NCBI GenBank assembly: GCA_003526465.1
Contig: DPWD01000039.1
Span: 1-8,586 of the forward strand
Length of the DNA stretch: 8,586 nucleotides
Source of the DNA: Hyphomonadaceae bacterium
GTDB taxonomy: Bacteria > Pseudomonadota > Alphaproteobacteria > Caulobacterales > Aquidulcibacteraceae
Direction: 5' to 3'
Position 1 is the stretch's first letter, and each line of letters opens with the position of its first letter. The position numbers were made by a program, and so were the translations under genes. The notes beneath the pieces were generated by a model, which did not search any database, had not been told where the DNA came from, and saw only the letters and a program-made list of their open reading frames with translations. Shown piece by piece: positions 1 to 5,910 of the stretch.

Positions 1-459
1 GCGCATGGGCGCGGCATGGACCTTACGCTCATCGAAGTAATGCCGCTCGGCGAGGTTGAAGAAAATCGCGCTGATCAGTTTACGCCGCTGACGGAGGTGC
101 GAAGTAACCTCGAAGCGCGTTGGACGCTGACGCGGGATGATTACCGGACCGGCGGCCCGTCGCGCTATGTCCGCATCGAGGAAACCGGCGGCAGGCTTGG
201 CTTCATCACGCCCTTGACCGCAAATTTCTGCGATGGGTGCAATCGCGTGCGCGTGACCTGCTCGGGCGAACTGTTCATGTGCCTTGGGCGCCGCAACAAG
301 ATCGACCTCCGCGCCGCCTATCGCGATGAAGGCGAGGCCGGCGTCGATGCGGCGCTGGATGAGGCGATGATCCTCAAACCGCAGGGACATGACTTTGAGA
401 ATGTCTATCGCGGCGACGGTGAAACGCCGGGCCGCTTTATGTCGACGACAGGCGGTTAG
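1..459 (+). CDS. moaA: GTP 3',8-cyclase MoaA, C-terminal part (5' end outside window)
   Basis: MoaA is a radical-SAM enzyme that, with MoaC, converts GTP to cyclic pyranopterin monophosphate, the first step of Moco synthesis. The reading frame is open from base 1, so the ATG at 16 is internal and the N-terminal radical-SAM cluster is outside the window; 152 codons remain. Visible here is the C-terminal 4Fe-4S motif CX2CX13C, with Cys codons at 229, 238 and 280, which in the family binds the GTP-coordinating cluster. It is followed by the Arg-containing NRVRV stretch. The protein ends MSTTGG; the C-terminal Gly-Gly of MoaA is known to reach into the active site. The KPQGHDF stretch corresponds to the KPxGHDF found in homologues. 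The stop TAG abuts the moaD ATG directly. Identification is secure; only the 5' end is missing. Confidence 0.96.
   Translation, partial: AHGRGMDLTLIEVMPLGEVEENRADQFTPLTEVRSNLEARWTLTRDDYRTGGPSRYVRIEETGGRLGFITPLTANFCDGCNRVRVTCSGELFMCLGRRNKIDLRAAYRDEGEAGVDAALDEAMILKPQGHDFENVYRGDGETPGRFMSTTGG
450..455 (+). promoter_or_regulatory. Shine-Dalgarno of moaD inside the moaA Gly-Gly codons
   Basis: The sequence AGGCGG lies 4 nt before the moaD ATG at 460 and covers the last two sense codons (Gly-Gly) of moaA. It is the only purine-rich candidate upstream of moaD, so moaD translation is probably coupled to moaA termination. The spacing is a little short, so its strength is uncertain. Confidence 0.55.
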
Positions 460-708
460 ATGGTCCGGTTCGCGTTTTACGGCAAACTCGCCGACCTGAT
501 GGGGCGCAGATGCGATTTTGAATGCGCGCAACAGAAAATCTCGGTCGGCGCGGCGATAGCCTTACTGTGCGAGACCGATCCGGCATTTAAGGAAGCGCTC
601 CTAAGAACAACCGTGAAATTCGCCGTCAATGACGTGATCGTTGAAACCGAATTTATCGTCGCGGCGGGTGATGAAATCGCTGTCCTGCCGCCCTTCAGCG
701 GCGGATGA
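460..708 (+). CDS. moaD: Molybdopterin synthase sulfur carrier subunit MoaD
   Basis: MoaD is the small ubiquitin-fold subunit of molybdopterin synthase. Its C-terminal glycine is thiocarboxylated and donates sulfur to cPMP in complex with MoaE. The product is 82 aa, the usual size, and opens with the VRFAFYGKLADLMG strand-helix pattern typical of the family. It ends LPPFSGG, the diagnostic C-terminus with the reactive Gly-Gly at 81-82. The start is the ATG immediately after the moaA stop (TAGATG). The stop is separated from the moaE ATG by one base. The MoeB-type adenylyltransferase and the sulfurtransferase needed to load MoaD are not in the window and must be encoded elsewhere. The call is firm from length, terminus and context. 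Confidence 0.96.
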   Translation: MVRFAFYGKLADLMGRRCDFECAQQKISVGAAIALLCETDPAFKEALLRTTVKFAVNDVIVETEFIVAAGDEIAVLPPFSGG

Positions 709-709
709 C

Positions 710-1153
710 ATGATCCGCATCGATGAAACGCCGCTCGATCCAGCCGCCCTTACGGCGGAATTCATGCGTTCTGTCGGCGATGCCGGCGCCGTCGCGACAT
801 TTTCTGGCATCGTCCGCCGCGAAGGCGACCACGCTGTCGATGCGCTTTTTCTCGATCATGCGCCCGGCCTAACCAGGGCGGCGATTGAAAATGCCGTGAA
901 AAAGGCATGCGCGCGTTGGCCGCTCATCAACCACCTGGTCGCGCATCGCGTCGGGCGGGTCGGATCCGGAGAGACTGTCGTATTTGTCGCAACCGCGGCC
1001 GCGCATCGGCGGGCGGCGTTCGAAGCATGTGATTTTCTCATGGATTTCCTCAAGACCGATGCGCCGTTCTGGAAAAAGCAAATCAGTCGCGGGGGCGAGG
1101 AGTGGATCGAACCGCGCGCCGAGGACTATGCTGATCGCGGCCGCTGGCGCTGA
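710..1153 (+). CDS. moaE: Molybdopterin synthase catalytic subunit MoaE
   Basis: MoaE is the large subunit of molybdopterin synthase (MoaD2-MoaE2) and holds the cPMP-binding active site. The product is 147 aa (E. coli about 150). Visible motifs are FSGIVR (31-36), the HAPG segment (50-53), AAAHRRAAFEACDFLMD (96-112) and KTDAPFWKK (115-123). Aligning by motif with an offset of about 4 gives Phe31/Arg36, His99/Arg100, Lys115, Lys122 and Arg136 as counterparts of E. coli Phe34/Arg39, His103/Arg104, Lys119, Lys126 and Arg140. All are kept. The position matching E. coli Glu128 is Gln124 (codon CAA), which is unusual. I chose ATG 710 because homology begins there and it sits one base after the moaD stop. 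An in-frame ATG at 641 would overlap moaD by 68 nt and add residues with no family resemblance. A weak GGCGGA Shine-Dalgarno lies in the moaD Gly-Gly codons. Confidence 0.95.
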   Translation: MIRIDETPLDPAALTAEFMRSVGDAGAVATFSGIVRREGDHAVDALFLDHAPGLTRAAIENAVKKACARWPLINHLVAHRVGRVGSGETVVFVATAAAHRRAAFEACDFLMDFLKTDAPFWKKQISRGGEEWIEPRAEDYADRGRWR

Positions 1154-1168
1154 AGTCTGGAAGCGTTG

Positions 1169-1174
1169 AAGGAG
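1169..1174 (+). promoter_or_regulatory. Shine-Dalgarno of moaB
   Basis: The sequence AAGGAG stands 6 nt before ATG 1181. It fixes the moaB start at that ATG. The in-frame TTG at 1166 lies upstream of this site and cannot use it. Confidence 0.8.
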
Positions 1175-1180
1175 AATGAC

Positions 1181-1711
1181 ATGCCGGGCATCGATCAAAC
1201 GCTGCCGTTTCGTCCCGTTCGCATCGCGATCCTGACCGTGTCGGACACGCGGACGATCGAAACCGACACCTCCGGCGCGACGCTGGTCGAGCGGCTGCAG
1301 GGCGCCGGACACAAACTTGGCGACCGGGCGCTCATTCGCGATGACGTTGCGAAAATCCGGAGCGTTGTCCAGTCGTGGATCGCCAATCCTGACATCGACG
1401 CGGTCATTTCAACGGGCGGCACCGGCCTCACCGGGCGCGATGTGACGCATGAAGCGTTGACGCCGCTGTTTGAAAAAACCATCGACGGGTTTTCCGTGGT
1501 CTTTCACATGGTGAGTTACGAGAGCGTCGGCCTTTCGACGTTGCAATCGCGCGCGACCGCCGGCGTCGCCGCCGGCACGGTGATTTTCTGCCTTCCGGGA
1601 TCGACCGGCGCCGTCAGGGACGGGTGGGACAAGGTGATCTCGCATCAACTCGACAGCCGCTACCGGCCCTGCAATCTTGTCGAACTGATGCCGCGGCTGA
1701 CGGAGCGCTGA
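1181..1711 (+). CDS. moaB: Molybdopterin adenylyltransferase MoaB
   Basis: This is a MoaB/MogA-family protein that adenylylates molybdopterin to MPT-AMP for MoeA. The product is 176 aa. The family signature is the MPT-binding STGGTGLTGRDVTHEAL at 77-93 (TGGTG at 78-82, Arg86, Asp87, Thr89). An N-terminal VRIAILTVSDTR strand (13-24) and a second nucleotide-binding loop, LPGSTGAVRDGW (138-149), are also present. The MVSYESVGLSTLQSRATAGV segment (110-129) is the MoaB-like variant of the family's F-R-x-xSYExxGxxxxxSRA region. A good AAGGAG site supports ATG 1181. The gene follows moaE by 27 nt and its TGA abuts the moaC ATG. Since no mogA appears nearby, MoaB probably does the adenylylation in this organism. 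This is inferred; E. coli MoaB itself was reported inactive, while archaeal MoaB is active. Confidence 0.93.
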   Translation: MPGIDQTLPFRPVRIAILTVSDTRTIETDTSGATLVERLQGAGHKLGDRALIRDDVAKIRSVVQSWIANPDIDAVISTGGTGLTGRDVTHEALTPLFEKTIDGFSVVFHMVSYESVGLSTLQSRATAGVAAGTVIFCLPGSTGAVRDGWDKVISHQLDSRYRPCNLVELMPRLTER

Positions 1712-2209
1712 ATGTCCGGGCCGCTGACGCATTTCGATGACGAAGGCCGCCCGGCGATGGTTGACGTCTCGGCCAAGCCGGAAACAGCCCGCGCGGCGAC
1801 GGCGAGGGGGCGGGTTGTCTTCACGCCGGACGCCTATCAGGCGATCCGCCGTCAGGGCGTCAAAAAAGGCGACATCTTGAGGGTTGCCGAGCTTGCCGGC
1901 GTCATCGGTGCCAAAAAAACGCCGGATCTCATTCCGCTTTGTCACCCTTTGATGCTGACATCGGTGAAAGTCTCGGCGAGCTTTGACGACGACGCGTCCG
2001 CGATCGAGATCGTCGCGACAGTGACGACGAAGGGACAAACCGGCGTTGAAATGGAAGCGCTGACCGCCGCGAGCGTTGCTTGCCTCACGGTTTACGACAT
2101 GGCGAAGGCCGTCGATAAATCGATGTCGATCGGCCCGATCGTCCTCGTTGAAAAATCCGGCGGACGCTCCGGCGATTACCAAAGGCGGCGTGATGATCAG
2201 CGTCGATGA
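1712..2209 (+). CDS. moaC: Cyclic pyranopterin monophosphate synthase MoaC
   Basis: MoaC converts the MoaA product, 3',8-cyclo-7,8-dihydro-GTP, into cPMP. The product is 165 aa, a normal length. The family motifs are complete: MVDVSAK (16-22), the VKKGD loop (50-54), LIPLCHPL (73-80), GVEMEALTAASVACLTVYDMAKAVD (111-135) and a C-terminal VEKSGGRSG (146-154). By motif, Lys52, His78, Glu113/Glu115, Asp129 and Lys132 match the E. coli active-site residues Lys51, His77, Glu112/Glu114, Asp128 and Lys131. The ATG directly follows the moaB TGA with no gap. The sequence GGAG at 1702-1705, in the last moaB codons, is a plausible Shine-Dalgarno. The last 17 nt overlap moeA, giving an Arg/Asp/Gln-rich tail (RRRDDQRR) that is probably a by-product of the overlap. 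Confidence 0.97.
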   Translation: MSGPLTHFDDEGRPAMVDVSAKPETARAATARGRVVFTPDAYQAIRRQGVKKGDILRVAELAGVIGAKKTPDLIPLCHPLMLTSVKVSASFDDDASAIEIVATVTTKGQTGVEMEALTAASVACLTVYDMAKAVDKSMSIGPIVLVEKSGGRSGDYQRRRDDQRR

Positions 2210-3401
2210 GGCCGTCTCGGCCATCCTGTCCGCCGCCGCCGCGACAAAGATTGAAAAGATTGCAATTGGCGAGGGAGCGGGCCGCGTGCTTGCCGCCGAC
2301 ATCGTTGCAACCATAAACCAGCCGCCGTTTCGCGCCTCCGCGATGGACGGTTACGCGGTGCGGTTTGCGGATGTGTCGGCTGGTGCGCGATTGACCGTTA
2401 TCGGCGAGGCCGCTGCGGGATCGCCGGCCAGCCGCGCGGTCGGCAGGGGAGAGGCGGTGCGGATTTTCACCGGCGGCGCGGTTCCCGACGGCGCCGATCA
2501 CGTCGTCATTCAGGAAGATACGCGCAAAGACGGTGCAAGCGTTGTCATTACCGGCGATCAGTCGAGACAGGGCAATATCAGGGAAGCAGGGATCGACTTC
2601 GCTATAAATCAGCTGCTGAAACGCAAGGGCGAACGGCTGACGGCGATCGATCTCGGCCTGATCGCGGCGGCGAACATCGCGGCGGTTGAAGTCCGCAAAA
2701 AACCGGTGGTCGCCTATTTCGACAATGGCGACGAATTGAAGGAGCCCGGCGAAAATCTTGCGCATGGCGAAATTGTCGGCTCGAACCGCTTTGTTCTCGA
2801 CGCGCTGATCCGCGCTTGGGGCGGCGCGCCGCACTATCTCGGCCGGGCGGGAGACAGTCCGGACGCCGTGCGCGAAAAATACGCAAAGGCGCGCGGCGCC
2901 GATATTCTGGTCACGGTCGGCGGCGCCTCGGTCGGCGATCACGATCATGTTCGCGGCGCCTTCGCCGACGCGGGCGGCGTATTGGCTTTTTCAAAAATCG
3001 CCGTGCGCCCCGGCAAGCCGACCTGGTTCGCAACCGGCCCCGGCGCGCTCTTGGTGGGGCTGCCAGGGAACCCGGCCTCGGCGCTGGTGTGCGCACGGCT
3101 GTTCTTGGCGCCGATGATCGAGGCGATGCTATCAGGGAACGCTGACGCCACGCTGGCAACGGTGTCGGCAAAACTCGCCGCTCCATTCCCGGCCAATAGC
3201 GCGCGCGAGCACTATTTGCGGGCCGCGATCACTGACAGCGGCGCTGGCGAACGCATCGCGGCCATCCATGCAGAGCAGGATTCTTCGCTGCTCTCGGTCT
3301 TTTCCCTATCCAACGCGCTGGTGAGGCGCGCCGCTAGGGCGCCGGCGCTTGAAGCGGGCGCGCCAGTGGAGGCCCTCGCCATGGTTCGTCCAACCGCTTA
3401 G
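2193..3401 (+). CDS. moeA: Molybdopterin molybdenumtransferase MoeA
   Basis: MoeA inserts molybdate into MPT-AMP, releasing AMP and giving Mo-molybdopterin. The product is 402 aa (E. coli 411) with the usual domains. The N-terminal part has PPFRASAMDGYAV (44-56), with Asp52 matching E. coli Asp59. Domain II contains RIFTGGAVPDGADHVVIQED (90-109) and NIREAGID (128-135). The MogA-like domain has GDEL (179-182), TVGGASVGDHD (241-251), KIAVRPGKP (268-276) and VGLPGNPASALV (288-299). A C-terminal beta domain follows from about 325. The usual STGDEL reads DNGDEL here; Glu181, matching E. coli Glu188, is kept. ATG 2193 follows an AAAGGCGG site at 2181-2188 and overlaps the moaC end by 17 nt. Upstream in-frame codons from 2076 encode unrelated sequence inside moaC. 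This is the last gene of the Moco operon seen here; no clear terminator follows. Confidence 0.96.
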   Translation: MISVDEAVSAILSAAAATKIEKIAIGEGAGRVLAADIVATINQPPFRASAMDGYAVRFADVSAGARLTVIGEAAAGSPASRAVGRGEAVRIFTGGAVPDGADHVVIQEDTRKDGASVVITGDQSRQGNIREAGIDFAINQLLKRKGERLTAIDLGLIAAANIAAVEVRKKPVVAYFDNGDELKEPGENLAHGEIVGSNRFVLDALIRAWGGAPHYLGRAGDSPDAVREKYAKARGADILVTVGGASVGDHDHVRGAFADAGGVLAFSKIAVRPGKPTWFATGPGALLVGLPGNPASALVCARLFLAPMIEAMLSGNADATLATVSAKLAAPFPANSAREHYLRAAITDSGAGERIAAIHAEQDSSLLSVFSLSNALVRRAARAPALEAGAPVEALAMVRPTA

Positions 3402-3474
3402 CAATGGATGTTGCCTAAGCTCATCGTCTGCGTGCATTCTGCGAGCCACTCGAATCTGTCAGGCGGGCCCTCAA
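3402..3474 (+). other. Spacer between the Moco operon and the two-component genes, with RBS
   Basis: This 73-nt spacer separates the moeA stop from the proposed TTG start of the response regulator. It holds AGGCGG at 3461-3466, 8 nt before TTG 3475, which supports that start. I see no stem-loop followed by a T-run, so read-through from moeA is possible. I see no convincing -35/-10 promoter either. Confidence 0.5.
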
Positions 3475-4149
3475 TTGCGTATCTTGCTGGTCGAGGACGA
3501 CATAGAGACCCAGGCCCACATCGTGAACAGCCTGGGAGAATCTGGGCACGTCGTGGAAACCGCCGCCTCTGGCCGTGAAGGCCTGCGCCGGATAACTGAA
3601 AGCGCCTACGAACTCCTCATCATCGACCGCATGATGCCCGAAATCGACGGATTGTCCCTGGTAAAGGCGGTGCGCGCCACGGGCGCTGCCGTTCCCATCC
3701 TGATGTTGACGGCGATGGGCGCGGTCGCCGACCGCGTCGAGGGCCTGGAGGCGGGCGCCGACGACTATCTGGTGAAGCCCTTCTCCCTGGCGGAACTATC
3801 CGCCCGGGTGGCGGCGCTCGGCCGCAGGCGCCCGATGAGCGAACACAATGCCGAACTTTGTATGGGCGGCCTGACGCTCGATCGACTCAAACGAGAAGTG
3901 CGGCGCGGGCAACGGCGGATCGAACTGCAGCCGCGCGAGTTTCAACTGCTCGAACTCCTCATGCTCAACGCGGGGCGCATCGTCACGCGCACTATGATGC
4001 TGGAAACGGTTTGGGATCTGCATTTCGATCCCGGCACCAACATTGTGGAGACCCATATCAGCCGCATCCGCGCGAAGATCGACGATGAGGGCGACGACTC
4101 GCTAATCCAAACCGTTCGAGGCGCCGGCTATGTCATCCGCGACACTTAG
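3475..4149 (+). CDS. OmpR/PhoB-family DNA-binding response regulator
   Basis: This is a phosphorylation-controlled transcription factor, the partner of the kinase that follows. The product is 224 aa. The receiver domain (about 1-115) starts MRILLVEDD, with acidic Asp8/Asp9, phosphoacceptor Asp51 (LLIIDRMMPEIDG), Thr79 in LMLTA, Tyr98 and Lys101 in DDYLVKPF. The C-terminal winged helix (about 128-222) has ELQPREFQLLELLMLNAGR and the recognition segment NIVETHISRIRAKID. It ends with the family's TVRGAGYVIRDT. The closest ATG-type start upstream would add about 42 residues unlike any receiver N-terminus. TTG 3475 gives the exact canonical N-terminus and has AGGCGG 8 nt upstream. The last 20 nt overlap the kinase gene. 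The C-terminal half resembles the CopR/CusR/QseB branch, but the signal cannot be read from the sequence. Confidence 0.93.
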   Translation: MRILLVEDDIETQAHIVNSLGESGHVVETAASGREGLRRITESAYELLIIDRMMPEIDGLSLVKAVRATGAAVPILMLTAMGAVADRVEGLEAGADDYLVKPFSLAELSARVAALGRRRPMSEHNAELCMGGLTLDRLKREVRRGQRRIELQPREFQLLELLMLNAGRIVTRTMMLETVWDLHFDPGTNIVETHISRIRAKIDDEGDDSLIQTVRGAGYVIRDT

Positions 4150-5491
4150 GCGCCTGCTGGCGTCGACCTCGTTTCGCATGGCGCTGTTGTGCGCCGGCGT
4201 TGTTGTCGCGGCGTTTGCGTTGGCCGCGCTCGGCACCTGGCTGGTCACGAAAGTCGCCGCCGAACGCACCGCGCGCGACCGGTTGCAACTGGAAATGTCG
4301 CTGCTGCAGGGGGAGGTCCTTCAGTTCGGCCAGGAAGCGGCGATCGTGGCAATTCAGCTGCGCGCGCGGCTGCCGGGCGCCTTTCGGTATCGGTTCGTGG
4401 ACGGGCAAGGACGCGTCGTGGCGGGCGACCTGCCCATCGACGCCCGCGATCCAGGATGGAGCATGCACTACGAGCCCGACACTGTCGGTGGCGGCGTCAG
4501 TGCGGACTTTGTTGTCTTTAGTCAGCCGCTGAGCGGGGGCGGTTATCTCGCTGTCGCCGAAGATCTCGAGCATAGCGAATGGGCCCGGTATGCGGTGCTG
4601 CGGACTTTGTTCTGGTTTGCGATGGTAGCGGTGGTGCTGTCGCTCGGCGCGGGATACCTGATCTCACAACGAACGTTGCGCCGCATGCAGGAGATCTTTC
4701 TTACCATGGAGCGCGTCGGCGGCGGCGATTTCGCGGCGCGGGTGCCCGCCCGGCCTGTGGCGCGCGAGAGCGACCTTGACGGCCTCGGCCGCAACATCAA
4801 TGCCATGCTGACGCGCGTCGACGCGCTGGTGCGCAATCTGCGGCGTGTATCGACCGAGATTGCCCACGATCTGCGCACGCCGCTGACCAACGTGCTGCAC
4901 GACCTTGAAGCAGCGACAAAACCGACTCCAGCGGAAGCGTTCTGGCCGCTGCAATCGGCGCGGCGCCGAATCGAAGATATCTTGCGCACGTTCGACGCCA
5001 TGTTGCGCTTGGCCGAAATCGAAGCCGGGACGGCGCGGTCGCGTTTCGTCGATGTGGACCTAGCCGATCTTGCCGAGCGTGTCGGCGACGCATATCGGCC
5101 GGACGTGGAGAACGTTGGCGGGCGCCTGGATGTTCAAACGCCCGAGGCGCTGCATGTGCGCGGCGATCCCCATCTCTTGGCGCAAGCGCTCTCGAACCTC
5201 ATCGAGAATGCGCTGAGACATGGCGGCGAGCGCCCACACATCCTTATTCAGGGTCTAACGACGGGCTACGAGACCATACTCGTTGTCCAGGACAACGGCC
5301 CCGGCATTCCTCGGGAATCGCTTGCCGACGTGATTAAGCCGCATGTTCGCCTCGACAGCAGCCGCACGTCCCCCGGCGCCGGCCTGGGGCTCAGCATTGT
5401 CGCCGCCGTGGCGCAATTGCACGAAGCTTTGCTCACGCTTGAGGACGCAAAGCCTGGCTTGTGCGTGAAGCTCGCCTGGCGCGTTAACTAG
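4130..5491 (+). CDS. Membrane sensor histidine kinase (HAMP, HisKA, HATPase)
   Basis: This is an inner-membrane kinase that should phosphorylate the preceding regulator. The product is 453 aa. Transmembrane helix 1 lies at about 17-40 and helix 2 at about 158-178. They enclose a periplasmic sensor domain of roughly 115 residues with no family I recognise. A HAMP linker follows (about 178-232, GGGDFAARVP). The HisKA motif STEIAHDLRTPLTN puts the phosphorylated histidine at His246. The ATPase domain shows the N-box NLIENALRHGGE (Asn360), the G1 box DNGPGIP (Asp388) and the G2 box GAGLGLSIV (416-424). ATG 4130 has GAGG at 4118-4121, 8 nt upstream. The kinase ends normally in VKLAWRVN although an IS remnant on the other strand begins within its last codons. 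It looks intact and functional. Confidence 0.94.
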   Translation: MSSATLRRLLASTSFRMALLCAGVVVAAFALAALGTWLVTKVAAERTARDRLQLEMSLLQGEVLQFGQEAAIVAIQLRARLPGAFRYRFVDGQGRVVAGDLPIDARDPGWSMHYEPDTVGGGVSADFVVFSQPLSGGGYLAVAEDLEHSEWARYAVLRTLFWFAMVAVVLSLGAGYLISQRTLRRMQEIFLTMERVGGGDFAARVPARPVARESDLDGLGRNINAMLTRVDALVRNLRRVSTEIAHDLRTPLTNVLHDLEAATKPTPAEAFWPLQSARRRIEDILRTFDAMLRLAEIEAGTARSRFVDVDLADLAERVGDAYRPDVENVGGRLDVQTPEALHVRGDPHLLAQALSNLIENALRHGGERPHILIQGLTTGYETILVVQDNGPGIPRESLADVIKPHVRLDSSRTSPGAGLGLSIVAAVAQLHEALLTLEDAKPGLCVKLAWRVN

Positions 5492-5741
5492 CGAGCGCCT
5501 GTTGGGGATCGAATTCCTCGAGCAAGCGGCGAAGACGTGCGTTCTCCAGCTCCAATTCCTTGTAGCGCTTCACTTGCACCGGACTGAGGCTGCCATAAAG
5601 GCTGCGCCAGCGAAAATAGGTCGACTCGCAAATGCCTTCCATCTCAGCGGCGCTCTCAAGCGACACGCCCCGCTTGAGAGCCTTGGCAATGCGCTCGAGC
5701 TTAGCGGTAATTTCTTCTGCCGAATGCTTTTTCCACCGCAT
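5484..5741 (-). pseudogene. Truncated IS3-family transposase OrfA remnant
   Basis: The 85-aa frame looks like the N-terminal part of an IS3-family OrfA, the HTH_Tnp_1-type protein made with or fused to the DDE protein OrfB. It begins MRWKKHSAEEITAKLERI. A helix-turn-helix lies at about 27-46 (SLESAAEMEGICESTYFRW), then a YGSLSPVQVKRYKELELENARLRRLL-type leucine-zipper stretch at 49-74. Intact relatives continue with further heptads and a LDKLILK-like segment before orfB. Here the zipper stops at RLRRLL and is followed by an unrelated tail, EEFDPQQALAS. No orfB follows; the adjoining DNA is the kinase gene on the opposite strand. The start at 5741 (ATG) has GAGG 5 nt upstream (5747-5750). A longer in-frame start at 5858 adds unfamiliar residues. 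The element is therefore a fragment and cannot transpose alone. Confidence 0.8.
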
Positions 5742-5910
5742 GGCGGCCTCATCTCCGTCAACGCCCGCAATCGTGCGGTTTGAACGGGCCGATGATGCCG
5801 TCAGCGAGTTTGGCGCAGCATTACGCCAAAATTGATTATGCCCAACTTTTCTCCCCACACGGGAAAACGCTACCCATTTGGGTGCGAGAGAAAGCGATTG
5901 CGGCTCTCAA
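5742..5910. other. Gene-free stretch between the IS remnant and the methyltransferase gene
   Basis: I find no convincing gene in these 169 nt. They probably contain the left end of the degraded insertion sequence plus the original downstream flank of the methyltransferase gene. I cannot locate an IS terminal repeat with certainty. The stretch holds the hairpin at 5809-5830. It also holds a 9-bp inverted pair, CCGCAATCG at 5765-5773 and CGATTGCGG at 5895-5903, which could be chance. Confidence 0.4.
5809..5830. repeat. Perfect 7-bp inverted repeat (hairpin) in the convergent intergenic region
   Basis: TTTGGCG (5809-5815) and CGCCAAA (5824-5830) are exact reverse complements around an 8-nt loop. 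The hairpin sits about 80 nt downstream of the methyltransferase stop on the - strand and could end its transcription. No T-run follows in that direction, so a classic intrinsic terminator is not supported. It could instead belong to the insertion-sequence end. Confidence 0.5.

Noticed and set aside
641..709. Upstream in-frame ATG for moaE at 641
   Set aside because: It would overlap moaD by 68 nt and add 23 residues with no MoaE resemblance; ATG 710 matches the family start.
1409..2314. 301-codon open frame on the - strand opposite moaB, moaC and the start of moeA
   Set aside because: It runs antisense to three secure genes, has Arg/Ala-rich composition typical of GC-rich antisense frames, and shows no domain I recognise.
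2085..2948. 287-codon open frame on the - strand opposite moeA
   Set aside because: It is antisense to a complete MoeA with all motifs in place; low-complexity Arg-rich translation and no recognisable family.
3349..3474. Upstream ATG at 3349 for the response regulator
   Set aside because: It lies inside moeA and adds 42 unrelated residues; receiver domains start almost exactly at the TTG 3475 position.
5851..5876. TTTTCTCCCC ... GGGAAAA as an intrinsic terminator between the convergent operons
   Set aside because: The arms pair imperfectly and no T-run follows on either strand.
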